Shown: positions 7,580 to 16,386 of the stretch, in pieces | Layout: each line of letters starts with the position of its first letter | How positions within the stretch are numbered: position 1 is the first letter of the stretch | Source: JASLQO01 sp002327525 | Lineage (GTDB): Bacteria; Pseudomonadota; Gammaproteobacteria; Pseudomonadales; Azotimanducaceae | DNA length: 41,434 bases | Assembly (NCBI GenBank): GCA_030744435.1 | Contig: JASLQO010000033.1 | Span: 1 to 41,434 of the forward strand | Direction: 5' to 3' | Notes under the pieces: model-generated | Database searches by the model: none | What the model saw: only the letters and a program-made list of their open reading frames with translations | What the model was told of the DNA's origin: nothing | Position numbers and translations under genes: made by a program

Positions 7580-8761
7580 TCACTGTACGGCGCCGCTTTC
7601 GTGCAGGGACTTCACCTCTGCTGCACTCAGGCCCAACTCCCCGAGAATACCGTCGGTATCCCGGCCGAATGCCGGCGGGCTGTTAGGAACGAACTGCTCG
7701 CCCTTGATCTTGACCGGCGTACCCAGCATCTTGCGTTTGCGCTCGGATTTGAAATCGTCCACTTCGACGAAGGGTTCGCGGGAAACGAAGTGAGGGTCCT
7801 GCAGTAGGTCTACCAGAGTGTTCGTGGGTCCGCCGGCAACGTCGTGGTCGATGAAGAACTGCAGCCACTCCTGCTGCGTCCTGGTCTGGAAAATCTCGCA
7901 CAGCTCCTCAAATTCTCCCTCGTAACCTCCCGCGTCGAGCCCCATCGACCAATTGCCCCGCTCGGCGAGATCCACGCGATCAAGACCATTGCAGAAATTT
8001 ACCCAGAACTTCTTCTCCAGCGCCTGGAGAAACACCGCGGTGCCGTCTTTCGTGCAATAAACCCGGTAGCGTGTGCGTGGCTCCTCCTGCTTGACGCTGG
8101 GTGGTACGAACTTACGCTCGTCTTCCGGCTGGTTGAGTAGCCCGTAGGCGGCGGACCAGAAATACCATGCTCCCGCCTCACCCTCGCTCACGTCGATGTG
8201 AACGCCCTCGCCCGTCTTCTGAGCGCGGATCAGCGCGGAAAGGGCCGCGATCACACCGAAGGAACAGCCCATCTGCCCGGCCAGCTCGTGCCCCGAATTG
8301 TAGACGCTGCGCGCCACACCATCCTCGACCACCACCGGTTCTACCGACGAGAAAGTATCGAAGGACTGACCGTGGCTCGCCAGACGCCGGTACGGTCCGG
8401 TCTGCCCCCAACCGGAAACCGAGAGGTAGACGATCTTCGGGTTCAGCTTGATTACGTCCTCATAGCCGAATCCGAGCGCGTCGAGCGCACCCGAGCGCAG
8501 AGCGTCGACGATGATGTCTGACTCCTTCACCAGACGGGCGAAGACGGCCTTGGCATCGTCTTTCTTCAGATCGATTCCAAGGCTTTTCTTGTTGCGCCCG
8601 AGGTGCATCACGTAGGGTTCCACCAGGCGCGAAAGCGACCCCATCGGAGGCGCCTCGACCTTGATCACCTCGGCACCCATATCGGCAAAGTGACAGCCCA
8701 CCACATCGGTGACGTAGGCTGAGAAATCCAGCACGCGGATTCCATCGAGTAGCTGGTACAT
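7580..8761 (-). CDS. CaiB/BaiF family III CoA-transferase
   Basis: A 393-residue member of the family III CoA-transferases, which move CoA between carboxylic acids. The N-terminus (LLDGIRVLDFSAYV then HFADMGAEVIKVE) and the LGRNKKSLGIDLK segment near residue 55 are hallmarks, as is the C-terminal GRDTDGILGELGLS. The GEGVHIDVSEGEA stretch corresponds to the conserved core following the active-site region. The start ATG 8761 has AAGGA 7-8 bases upstream. It forms a minus-strand pair with the DUF385 gene (61-base gap) and is followed by the crotonase remnant, so it belongs to acyl-CoA activation in the same pathway. Related genes act in carnitine, bile-acid and steroid side-chain metabolism. Confidence 0.93.
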   Translation of the reverse strand: MYQLLDGIRVLDFSAYVTDVVGCHFADMGAEVIKVEAPPMGSLSRLVEPYVMHLGRNKKSLGIDLKKDDAKAVFARLVKESDIIVDALRSGALDALGFGYEDVIKLNPKIVYLSVSGWGQTGPYRRLASHGQSFDTFSSVEPVVVEDGVARSVYNSGHELAGQMGCSFGVIAALSALIRAQKTGEGVHIDVSEGEAGAWYFWSAAYGLLNQPEDERKFVPPSVKQEEPRTRYRVYCTKDGTAVFLQALEKKFWVNFCNGLDRVDLAERGNWSMGLDAGGYEGEFEELCEIFQTRTQQEWLQFFIDHDVAGGPTNTLVDLLQDPHFVSREPFVEVDDFKSERKRKMLGTPVKIKGEQFVPNSPPAFGRDTDGILGELGLSAAEVKSLHESGAVQ

Positions 8762-8822
8762 GGACTGTTCCTTATTGACTGTAGATTCTGATGGAAAACA
8801 GGATCATGCGACGAGCCTGCAT

Positions 8823-9341
8823 TCAGTCGATGGGCGACAACTCGAATACCTTGAACTCGCGCTCCTGGTATTTCTGAAAGTGTCCCCAGAGGGGAAAGTG
8901 GGCGGTTAGCCTCGGCCACAGCTCTGCCCGCTCGTCTCCCTGAAGGAGGCGAGCCCCCACCCGCCATCGTTTCTCGTGGATCTGTACCTGTGTGTCGGGA
9001 TTAGCCTCGAGGTTATGAACCCAGTTGGGGTGTAGATCCACCCCGGCCAGGGATCCGACCACGTACACCTTCTCGCCATCCTGCATGTAATTCAGGGGCG
9101 TGACGCGTTCCTTGCCGCTCTTTGCACCGATGTGCCACACCAGGCAGGTTGGTCCGCCCTGAGTGATGTCCGTCCCCTCGCTGCCGTCGGTCTCGAGGTA
9201 GCGGCGCGCGTGTTCGTTCAGGGCATCCGGACGGGCGTCTTTCGCCTGGCGCAACGCCTGCAGGCCTTCCCGGCTGTCAGCCAACTGCTTCCACTCTTCT
9301 TCATCCATGAAATCCGGTTTGGGGGGTCTTTTGAGCGCCAT
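8823..9341 (-). CDS. DUF385 / deazaflavin-dependent nitroreductase family protein
   Basis: A 172-residue protein of the Ddn-like split-barrel family ('nitroreductase/quinone reductase'), whose actinobacterial members use coenzyme F420. Key segments are TQGGPTCLVWHIGAKSG then TPLNYM, HPNWVHNLEANP and the C-terminal PLWGHFQKYQ. It is strongly similar to the first half of the fusion protein at 15457-16344 (shared KPDFM, GGP, GxKSGxER, LWGHFQKY). ATG 9341 is preferred because AGGAG lies 9 bases upstream; GTG 9347 would be only 3 bases away. Divergent from the ligase operon. Whether it binds F420 or FMN in this organism is unknown. Confidence 0.88.
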   Translation of the reverse strand: MALKRPPKPDFMDEEEWKQLADSREGLQALRQAKDARPDALNEHARRYLETDGSEGTDITQGGPTCLVWHIGAKSGKERVTPLNYMQDGEKVYVVGSLAGVDLHPNWVHNLEANPDTQVQIHEKRWRVGARLLQGDERAELWPRLTAHFPLWGHFQKYQEREFKVFELSPID

Positions 9342-9486
9342 ATCCACATACTCCTATTCTTCGAGTCATCGTCAGGCAAACCGCTCAAGCCACACTACTG
9401 TAGTCTCGCGTTCTCTGCACTTTTCAGCTCCCGCTTTTTAAGCGCCGGCCATCGATCCTACCTCGCGTCTCCCTCGCGGCCATTGA

Positions 9487-9502
9487 TTGTAACGTGTGCC
9501 AC
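9487..9502. promoter_or_regulatory. Candidate TetR operator, site D
   Basis: Reads TTGTAACGTGTGCCAC, 13 of 16 matches to the palindrome beside the TetR gene. It lies within a longer dyad framed by ATTGT and ACAAT (9486-9505), mid-way in the divergent control region. Confidence 0.45.
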
Positions 9503-9657
9503 AATCAGCCCGCAATGCAAATCGAGGCTCCGGTCCACGACATGGCGGGAATACGCACAACCCTACGGGGCGGCCATTTCCGGACTCAATGACGGCACTA
9601 CTTCGCCGTATGCGAGAGGTATTCCCGTCACGCACAATGGCTGTTCGCTATAGGTTG

Positions 9658-9673
9658 TTGTAACATGTTTTAG
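9658..9673. promoter_or_regulatory. Candidate TetR operator, site E
   Basis: Reads TTGTAACATGTTTTAG; the first 11 bases are identical to the TetR-adjacent palindrome (12 of 16 overall). It ends 29 bases before the ligase start codon, where a bound repressor would block the promoter or the initially transcribed region. Confidence 0.45.
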
Positions 9674-9702
9674 TTATTGAGGGCCGAGGACATTAAAGGG
9701 AT

Positions 9703-11358
9703 ATGTCTGCGAACAAACATGATTTTCCGATCTTTTCGGCCGAATATCGCGACCGTTGGCGTTCCGCGGGCTTGTGGACCGACGACACGTTGCACGGTGG
9801 GTTTGATGAAATTGTTGCGGCGTATCCCGACAAAATCGCGCTGATATCTGCTGATGCCACTTATACGTTTGCTCAGTTCAAGGCAGAATCCGACGCGCTG
9901 GCGGCGGGTTTGATCGGAGCCGGCATCGGCACGGGCGACATCGTCGCCGTTCAGTTGCCCAACTGGGTTGAGTTCTGTTTCCTGCAAATCGCACTGTCTC
10001 GAATCGGTGCTGTTATTCAACCCCTGCACATGGCTTTTCGCGAACGGGAGATGCGTAATCTTTGCGAGTTCTGTGAAACCGATGTGGCTGTGGTTTGCGA
10101 CATCTTCCAGGACTACGACTATGCGGGGCTGATGCGCAAGCTCATGCCCGGGTTGCCGAATCTCAGGAAAATGATCGTCACGCGAGGTGCTGCTGGGGGT
10201 GCTGATGAACACGTGCTGGCCGAACTCGTGGCTGAGGGACGGGACAACCTGGAGCGCCTGGAATCGGTCAACGTCAGTCCGGATGACGTGTTTTACCTGA
10301 ACTTCACCTCAGGCACCGAGGGCGACCCCAAAGGATTTCTGCACACGCACAACACGCTCATTCCGCTGATGAAAATTACGGCGGCCATGCAGGCGAGCGC
10401 CAATCCGGATCGCGTCAGTCTCGCTTGTTCACCGATGACACATAGCTACGGTCATTTCTCCACTTACAACTGCGCCATGGGTGGTACGTCCATGGTGCTG
10501 GTCGATCGCTACAACCCCACCCGGATCCTGGAACTGATTCAGAGCGCCAGGGTCACCGCGATGTCGGGTACACCCGCCCACCTCATTGGCATTCTCGACC
10601 ATCCGGATTTCGACAAGTACGACACGAGCTGTGTCGGCGCGGTGGGTGTCGGAGGCGCGCGCAGCGCCCCTGAGCTCATTGCCCGACTGGAACGCACCTG
10701 GGGCGTCAAGACCGGCAACACTTACGGCATGGGCGAGAACATCGTCCACACCATGACGCTGCCCAACGATCCCGAGGACAAGGTGCGCGAGACGGTAGGC
10801 AGACCGGTGCCGGGTGTAGAGCTGAAAATCGTCGATACTGGCGATCGGGCCAGGGAAGCAGCCACCGGTGTGGTGGGCGAGATCGTGTTCCGTGGTCCGA
10901 CGCTGTTCGTGGGTTATCACAGACAACCCGAACTGACGGCCAGCACGCGGGATGACGAGGGGTGGTTCTACACCAGCGATCTCGGTTTCGTTGACGAGGA
11001 CGGTTATCTCCACTACGCGGGTCGTGCCAAGGAAGTGATCAACCGGGGCGGCACCAAGATCTACCCGAAAGAAATCGAAGACCTGCTCAACACGCATCCC
11101 CGAGTGCTGGATGCTGCGGTGGTTGGGTGGCCGGACGAGCGGATGGGCGAGAGGGTGTGCGCATACATCGTTCCGGCACAGGGTAAAGACCTTTCGCTCG
11201 AGGAGGTGGCCGCGCACCTGAACGATCAGGCGGTGACGAAGTACATGATTCCCGAGTTTGTCATCAACTTGAGCGAGTTTCCGATGACGCCCACCGGCAA
11301 GGTCCGCAAGGCGTCGTTGCAGGAGGATGCCGCACAGCGCGCCCGCGACACTGGCTGA
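9703..11358 (+). CDS. AMP-forming acyl-CoA synthetase (ANL superfamily)
   Basis: A 551-residue ligase that activates a carboxylic acid with ATP and CoA. The P-loop-like motif FTSGTEGDPKG is at 201-211; the adenylate-binding Y-T-S-D block (WFYTSDLGF) and hinge GRAKEVINRGG precede a C-terminal catalytic Lys in PTGKVRK. The opening (RWRSAGLWTDDTL) resembles cyclohexanecarboxylate and medium-chain acyl-CoA ligases. It is the first gene of a six-gene plus-strand operon with two acyl-CoA dehydrogenases and a second ligase, and it lies behind two candidate operators. It probably activates the carboxylated side chain produced after C-H hydroxylation and alcohol oxidation; the exact substrate is unknown. 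Confidence 0.92.
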   Translation: MSANKHDFPIFSAEYRDRWRSAGLWTDDTLHGGFDEIVAAYPDKIALISADATYTFAQFKAESDALAAGLIGAGIGTGDIVAVQLPNWVEFCFLQIALSRIGAVIQPLHMAFREREMRNLCEFCETDVAVVCDIFQDYDYAGLMRKLMPGLPNLRKMIVTRGAAGGADEHVLAELVAEGRDNLERLESVNVSPDDVFYLNFTSGTEGDPKGFLHTHNTLIPLMKITAAMQASANPDRVSLACSPMTHSYGHFSTYNCAMGGTSMVLVDRYNPTRILELIQSARVTAMSGTPAHLIGILDHPDFDKYDTSCVGAVGVGGARSAPELIARLERTWGVKTGNTYGMGENIVHTMTLPNDPEDKVRETVGRPVPGVELKIVDTGDRAREAATGVVGEIVFRGPTLFVGYHRQPELTASTRDDEGWFYTSDLGFVDEDGYLHYAGRAKEVINRGGTKIYPKEIEDLLNTHPRVLDAAVVGWPDERMGERVCAYIVPAQGKDLSLEEVAAHLNDQAVTKYMIPEFVINLSEFPMTPTGKVRKASLQEDAAQRARDTG

Positions 11359-11400
11359 CCATGAACGGCATCTCACAGCGGATCAGGAGCGGAGACGACT

Positions 11401-12585
11401 ATGGACCTAACATTTTCGGTGCAAGACGAGGCCTTTCGGGCGAGGTTTCGGGCATGGCTCGAAGAAGCCATGGCCGAATACAAAGAGGTGATGCGCGCCG
11501 GGGGCGGTAATCCGCTTGAGCAATCACGGGTCTGGCAGGCGAAGCTTTACGAGGCGGGCTACCTCGGTATGGCGTGGCCCAGGGCATACGGTGGACAGGA
11601 GGCAAGCCTCACTGAACAGGTGATCGTGTCCGAAGAACTGGCACGGGCCAAGGCGCCTGGCACCATCAACACTATCGGTCTCACCATTGCCGGTCCCACG
11701 ATTGTTCAGCATGGCACCGAAGCGCAGAAGCAGAGATTTCTACCGAAGATACTCACGGCTGAAGAGCTATGGTGTCAGGGATTCAGCGAGCCGGGTGCGG
11801 GCAGCGACTTGCCGGCCTTGCGGACCCGCGCGGAGCTGAAGGACGATCACTTCGTCGTCAATGGGCAGAAGGTGTGGACGAGCGGCGCCTTCTTCTCGAA
11901 CTGGTGCGCTCTGCTGGTTCGTACCGACCCGTCCGCGCCGAAACGCAAAGGTATCACCTACCTGCTTTGCGATATGAAATCTCCCGGCATCGAGGTCCGG
12001 CCGTTACGCAATGCAGGCGGCGGCAGCCACTTCTGCGAAGTCTTCTTTGATGACGTGAAGATTCCGCGAGAGAACATGGTCGGCGAGCTGCACGGCGGTT
12101 GGCAGATCGCCCGCAGCACGCTTGAGCACGAGCGCAGCGGCTTGTCCGGAGTGATCGCCCTGGAAGGTAATCTCGAACGCCTGTGGCAGTTGGCCTCGAC
12201 CATCCAGCGTGGTGATCACAAAGCCATCGACGAGGTGATGGTACGGCATCAGTTGGTACAGATGTGGTTCGAAAAGGAAGGGTTACGCTACCTCGGCTTT
12301 CGCAATCTGAGCGCGCAGATCTCGGGCAGCGGAGCTGGTGTTTCCGGTTCGTTGGGTAAGCTGGTCAACTCCCAGCTGCGCCAGAAAATGGCCAGTCTGG
12401 GGCTGGAGATCGCGGGTCCACTGGCATCGGTGGCAAAAAAATCGCCGCACGTGCTCGATCGCGGTCGCTGGCAGGCGGGTTACTTCGACGCCCTGGGTTA
12501 CAGCATCGGCGGTGGTACCAGCGAGATCATGCACAACGCCATCGCCGAGGGCGTTCTCGGTCTCCCTCACTCTGCGGATCAGTGA
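11401..12585 (+). CDS. Acyl-CoA dehydrogenase, subunit 1 of a likely heteromeric enzyme
   Basis: A 394-residue FAD-dependent acyl-CoA dehydrogenase. It shows the substrate/FAD block CQGFSEPGAGSDLPAL (125-140), VNGQKVWTSGA and a C-terminal GYSIGGGTSEIMHN. A Glu in LEHERSG (242 or 244) sits where the catalytic base lies in the FadE26-like group. The next gene is a second, divergent acyl-CoA dehydrogenase two bases downstream. This tandem arrangement is that of the alpha2beta2 ChsE-type enzymes that act on steroid side chains in actinobacteria. I infer a heterotetramer oxidising a bulky side-chain acyl-CoA. ATG 11401 is preceded by a GGAG-like site (GGAGACGACT). Confidence 0.92.
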   Translation: MDLTFSVQDEAFRARFRAWLEEAMAEYKEVMRAGGGNPLEQSRVWQAKLYEAGYLGMAWPRAYGGQEASLTEQVIVSEELARAKAPGTINTIGLTIAGPTIVQHGTEAQKQRFLPKILTAEELWCQGFSEPGAGSDLPALRTRAELKDDHFVVNGQKVWTSGAFFSNWCALLVRTDPSAPKRKGITYLLCDMKSPGIEVRPLRNAGGGSHFCEVFFDDVKIPRENMVGELHGGWQIARSTLEHERSGLSGVIALEGNLERLWQLASTIQRGDHKAIDEVMVRHQLVQMWFEKEGLRYLGFRNLSAQISGSGAGVSGSLGKLVNSQLRQKMASLGLEIAGPLASVAKKSPHVLDRGRWQAGYFDALGYSIGGGTSEIMHNAIAEGVLGLPHSADQ

Positions 12586-12587
12586 CG

Positions 12588-13721
12588 ATGGATTTCGAAC
12601 TCAGCGAAGAGCAAAACCTGATAAGGGACGTAGCAGCCCGTTTCCTCGAGGACAACTGGTCTTCGGATATTCGCCGCAAGGGACTCGATGAGCCGCCCGC
12701 CACAATTCCCAGCGAGCTCTGGAGCGAAATTGCGGCCATGGGCTGGCTCGGCATATCGGTTGGCGAAGACGTTGGAGGCGGTGCCCAGGATATGCTGAGC
12801 GCGGCGATTCTCGCTGAGGCAGCAGGGGCCGCACTGTTACCGGGTCCACTCATCTCGACGATGGCGGCGGTCACCGCGCTGGATCGGAGTGGAAACCAGT
12901 CGCTACGCAATGCCCATATTCGCGCATTGATTCAGGGCGACAAACGCGCAACGCTGGCCGTGGAAGAAGCCAACGGCTGCTGGGGTCCCGATCGAGTGGA
13001 GGCCCGCGCAGTTCTCGCAAGTGACGGCAGCGGCACGCTGACTGGAACCAAGATCCTGGTACCGGATGGTGATGGCGCGGACCTGTTCTTGGTGGCCGCG
13101 CGGCTGCCGGATGGATTGGGCTTGATAGCGATTGCCGGAGACGCACCGGGATTGAGCGTCACGCCCATGCGACGAATGGACGGCCAGGCCGTGGTCGAGG
13201 TGCAGCTGGATGGCGTGCCCTTTGACGAGAATGCGATCCTGGCGAGCACGGATGGTGATGCTGAGCGGGTGCTCAGAGAAGCCTACGACTTCTGGAGCGT
13301 GTTACTGGCGGCGGATCTTCTGGGCATCAGTTCCGCCGTGCTGGAGATAACCACGGAGTACGCAAAAGAGCGTGTCCAGTTCGGCCGTCCCATCGGTAGC
13401 TTTCAGGCGGTGAGTCACAAGCTGGCGGACAACCTGGTTGATGTGGAGATTGGCCGCAGCCTGCTCTATGGTGCGTGTCTGGCGCTGGATGAAGAGGCGC
13501 CGGATCGAGAAGTGCTGGTATCTGCTGCCAAGGCCTATCTGAGTGACACGGCCGTTTCTGTGTCCGAGTCGGGACTGCAATTACACGGGGGCATTGGCTA
13601 CACGTGGGAATTGGATATCCACCTGTATCTCCGGCAAGCGAGATGCAACGCGGCCAGCCTGGGCGACGCCGCACATCATCGCGAGCGCGCCGCAACGTAC
13701 CTCGCCGACAGTTTTGGTTGA
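12588..13721 (+). CDS. Acyl-CoA dehydrogenase, subunit 2 of a likely heteromeric enzyme
   Basis: A 377-residue acyl-CoA dehydrogenase homologue (MDFELSEEQNLIRD start, ERVQFGRPIGSFQAVSH in the FAD-contacting helix, LQLHGGIGYTWE near the C-terminus). The middle domain is shortened and lacks the SEPxAGSD substrate block seen in subunit 1, as in the partner chains of alpha2beta2 steroid acyl-CoA dehydrogenases. ATG 12588 follows the subunit 1 stop (12583-12585) by two bases; a GTG at 12582 is an alternative start. The pair is best treated as one enzyme. Confidence 0.9.
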   Translation: MDFELSEEQNLIRDVAARFLEDNWSSDIRRKGLDEPPATIPSELWSEIAAMGWLGISVGEDVGGGAQDMLSAAILAEAAGAALLPGPLISTMAAVTALDRSGNQSLRNAHIRALIQGDKRATLAVEEANGCWGPDRVEARAVLASDGSGTLTGTKILVPDGDGADLFLVAARLPDGLGLIAIAGDAPGLSVTPMRRMDGQAVVEVQLDGVPFDENAILASTDGDAERVLREAYDFWSVLLAADLLGISSAVLEITTEYAKERVQFGRPIGSFQAVSHKLADNLVDVEIGRSLLYGACLALDEEAPDREVLVSAAKAYLSDTAVSVSESGLQLHGGIGYTWELDIHLYLRQARCNAASLGDAAHHRERAATYLADSFG

Positions 13722-13784
13722 CGCTCGGCTCGCGGCAGACAATCCCAACCGGGTCGAACCCCAGGAAACCCGCGGAGAAGCAAG

Positions 13785-15428
13785 ATGAATGAATACCCTC
13801 GCACGCTGCCGGAGTTGCTGCAACGCAGTATTGACGCACACGCGAGCGATACGGCGCTGATCACTCAAGATGAGCGATGGACCTATGAGGAACTGACGGA
13901 GAAGATCGACCAGTGCTCGCGGTCGCTGATCGCAGGGGGAGTCGGCAAAGGCACGCGCCTTGGATTGCTGATGGAGAACTCGCCCGAGTGGGTTGTCTTG
14001 CTTTTTGCGGCGACCGGACTCGGTGCGGTTCTGGTCGCGATCAGCACGTTTTCACGCCGAGATGACCTGGCCTATCAGCTCAAACATGCGGATGTGGAAC
14101 AGCTTTTTCTGTCGAAGCGCTTTTTAAAGAACGACTATGCCGAAGCGCTGCGCGAAATCGTTCCCGAGCTGCAGGCTGCGGAGCCGGGCCGGATCTATTC
14201 GCAGGCACTGCCCGCGCTCAGGCGTGTGGTGATGAAGGGAGAGGATTCTGCGAGCGGTGGCGTGGAGTCCTGGCAGGACTTCGAGGCCGGGGCAGACACC
14301 GTACCGGCCGAACTGGTGGGTGCACTTCGCAGTGAGGTGGATCCCGAGGACGAGTGCTATCTGCTCTATACCTCGGGGACGACGTCGAGACCGAAGGGGG
14401 TGCTGCACGTGCACGAGGGTGTGGCCCGCAACGGCTGGATGATTGGCGAGTACCAGAAGCTCGATGCCGATGACGTCGTGTGGTTTTACTACCCGATGTT
14501 TTTCTCTGCCGGGTGCATCAACGTGAGCCTGGGTACGCTCTCACACGGGGGCAGCCTCATCCTGCAACCGTCGTTCGTCCCGGGTGAGGCTCTGGAGCTT
14601 ATAGAGCGGGAGCGCGCGACAACCTGGCACATTTGGCCACATCAGCTGAAGTCGCTGATGGAGCACCCCGACTGGAAGACCCGTGATCACAGCCATCTGC
14701 ACAAGGGCACCGGTGCTCTGGAATCGATGATCAAGGGTGGTCCCGATAGCGACATCGGGGGAGTCAACATGTTTGGCATGACAGAAACATGTACGGCCTT
14801 CACCTGCACTTATGGCGACGAGCCGGTGGCGGTTCGCAGGAAGACCCAGGGGCATGTGATGCCTGGTAATTCGATCAAGATCGTCGACGCGGACACGGGT
14901 GAGCGCCTCCCAACCGGTGAGCAGGGAGAAATCTGCGTGGCCGGGCCATCGGTTCTGCGCCGTTACTACAAGGTTGATCCGGCGGAAACCTTCGATGCAG
15001 AGGGATTTTTCCATACAGGTGACCTGGGTTGGCTCGATGAAGACGAGCGTCTGCACTTCATGCAGCGCATCAAGGACATGATCAAAAGTGGCGGCATCAA
15101 CATCAGCCCCGCGGAAGTGGAAAGCAAACTCGTCAAGATCGACGGCGTGGAAGCGGCCTACGCCTTTCCAATGCCATCCGCCGACCGTGGGGAAGTTGTC
15201 GGTGCCGCGCTGGTGGTGGCGGGCGATGAGGCGTTGACGGGCGATACCATCGAGGCCTATTGCAAGGATGAGCTGGCGGGCTACAAGCGTCCGGCTGGTG
15301 TGTTGATCTTGCAAGCTGATCAGGTGCCCATGACCGGGTCCGGCAAAGTCCAAAAGGTCGTGCTGCGGGACCGCTTGATGGCCGAGATGGAAGCGCAATC
15401 GGGTGCCATCGTGCGGCTTGTAAATTGA
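13785..15428 (+). CDS. AMP-forming acyl-CoA synthetase, second copy
   Basis: A 547-residue ANL-superfamily ligase. The ATP-binding motif YTSGTTSRPKG is at 195-205, the FGMTET block near 327, FHTGDLGWLDEDE near 407 and the catalytic C-terminal Lys in TGSGKVQK. It is only distantly similar to the first ligase (9703), so the two probably activate different intermediates, for example the intact side chain and a shortened acid. ATG 13785 has GGAGAAGCAAG upstream. It lies 63 bases after the acyl-CoA dehydrogenase pair, in the same operon. Confidence 0.92.
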   Translation: MNEYPRTLPELLQRSIDAHASDTALITQDERWTYEELTEKIDQCSRSLIAGGVGKGTRLGLLMENSPEWVVLLFAATGLGAVLVAISTFSRRDDLAYQLKHADVEQLFLSKRFLKNDYAEALREIVPELQAAEPGRIYSQALPALRRVVMKGEDSASGGVESWQDFEAGADTVPAELVGALRSEVDPEDECYLLYTSGTTSRPKGVLHVHEGVARNGWMIGEYQKLDADDVVWFYYPMFFSAGCINVSLGTLSHGGSLILQPSFVPGEALELIERERATTWHIWPHQLKSLMEHPDWKTRDHSHLHKGTGALESMIKGGPDSDIGGVNMFGMTETCTAFTCTYGDEPVAVRRKTQGHVMPGNSIKIVDADTGERLPTGEQGEICVAGPSVLRRYYKVDPAETFDAEGFFHTGDLGWLDEDERLHFMQRIKDMIKSGGINISPAEVESKLVKIDGVEAAYAFPMPSADRGEVVGAALVVAGDEALTGDTIEAYCKDELAGYKRPAGVLILQADQVPMTGSGKVQKVVLRDRLMAEMEAQSGAIVRLVN

Positions 15429-15456
15429 CTGAACAAACCGAGATAAGGAGGGCGCG

Positions 15457-16344
15457 ATGAGTGAGACGAAAATACCGAAACCGGACTTCATGGAGGATGA
15501 AGCGTGGCAATTGCTGGTAGGAGCGCGCGACCACGAACTGATCCGCGCCAGCTCTCAGGATCACGTGCGCCGCTATCAAGAAACCGGCGGCGGGGAAGAC
15601 ACGTTCACGACCCAAGGTGGTCCCACGTTGCTGTTGTGGACAACCGGGAGGAAGTCGGGCGAAGAGCGGATCTCCCCGGTGAACTTCATGGAGGATGGTG
15701 ACGACGTAATCGTGGTGGGCTCGGAGGCGGGATTACCCAAGCACCCGCACTGGGCGCTCAATCTCGACAAGACGCCGCGAGGCTGGGTGCAGGTGAAGGA
15801 TAAGAAGTGGGCGGTCACGGGACGCAAGATCACCGGCGAAGAGCGTGAAGAGCTCTGGTTAAGGCTGACGACCCACTTCCGCTTGTGGGGTCACTTTCAG
15901 AAATACTGCGATCGTGAGTTCATGGTGTGGATTCTCTCGCCCGAGCAGAGCCAGATGCCGGACGAACGCCTCGCACGCGGCATCGAAACGGCGCTGCAAC
16001 TATTTCCGCCGGGCTCTCTTGGCAGCCCAGGGTTCAAATACCCGGCGGAGATCGAGGCGGACTGGAACGCGCTTTCCATGTCGACGGTACTCGGCGACGT
16101 CTGGGGACGGCCCGGGCTCGAGAAGAAAAGCCGCGCCATGATCACCATTGCAGCGATGGTGGCGCTGGACAAGCCGCAGCAGCTCAGAGCCTACATCATC
16201 GGCGGGTTGAATCTCGGTCTCGAACGCAGCGAGGTTTGTGAGGTCATCATGCAGATGGCTGTATACGCAGGATTCCCTGCTGCCATACAGGGACTGGGGG
16301 TCGCGGCCGAAGTATTCGGGGAACTGGACGCAGCCGCGGATTGA
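15457..16344 (+). CDS. Fusion of DUF385 nitroreductase-like and carboxymuconolactone decarboxylase-like domains
   Basis: A 295-residue two-domain protein. Residues 1-165 are a DUF385/Ddn-like split barrel, close to the stand-alone protein at 8823-9341. Residues 170-295 are a helical CMD/AhpD-superfamily domain (RAMITIAAMVALD then IIGGLNLGLERSE and EVIMQMAVYAGFPAA). The AhpD CxxC pair is absent, so peroxidase chemistry is unlikely. AAGGAGGGCGCG precedes ATG 15457. The joining of a flavin/F420-type barrel to a CMD domain suggests consecutive steps on one intermediate, or oligomerisation through the CMD part (inference). Confidence 0.88.
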   Translation: MSETKIPKPDFMEDEAWQLLVGARDHELIRASSQDHVRRYQETGGGEDTFTTQGGPTLLLWTTGRKSGEERISPVNFMEDGDDVIVVGSEAGLPKHPHWALNLDKTPRGWVQVKDKKWAVTGRKITGEEREELWLRLTTHFRLWGHFQKYCDREFMVWILSPEQSQMPDERLARGIETALQLFPPGSLGSPGFKYPAEIEADWNALSMSTVLGDVWGRPGLEKKSRAMITIAAMVALDKPQQLRAYIIGGLNLGLERSEVCEVIMQMAVYAGFPAAIQGLGVAAEVFGELDAAAD

Positions 16345-16386
16345 TGGCCGCGCTTTGTGACCCTCTTCCGTGCGAGAATCCGTCAA

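Larger units (their letters stand above)
9342..9702. other. Divergent promoter region
   Basis: 361 bases between the DUF385 gene (-) and the ligase operon (+). It holds two copies of the TGTAAC palindrome (9487-9502 and 9658-9673). No credible reading frame or RNA gene is seen. Confidence 0.5.

Noticed and set aside
7394..7807. Plus-strand frame across the end of the CoA-transferase gene.
   Set aside because: It overlaps the conserved CoA-transferase C-terminus and the crotonase remnant, both on the minus strand.
10429..11376. Long antisense frame opposite the first acyl-CoA ligase.
   Set aside because: The ligase motifs on the plus strand are unambiguous; the antisense product is His/Arg/Val-rich with no motif.
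14541..15491. Long antisense frame opposite the second acyl-CoA ligase.
   Set aside because: Same reason: it shadows a well-supported ligase gene.
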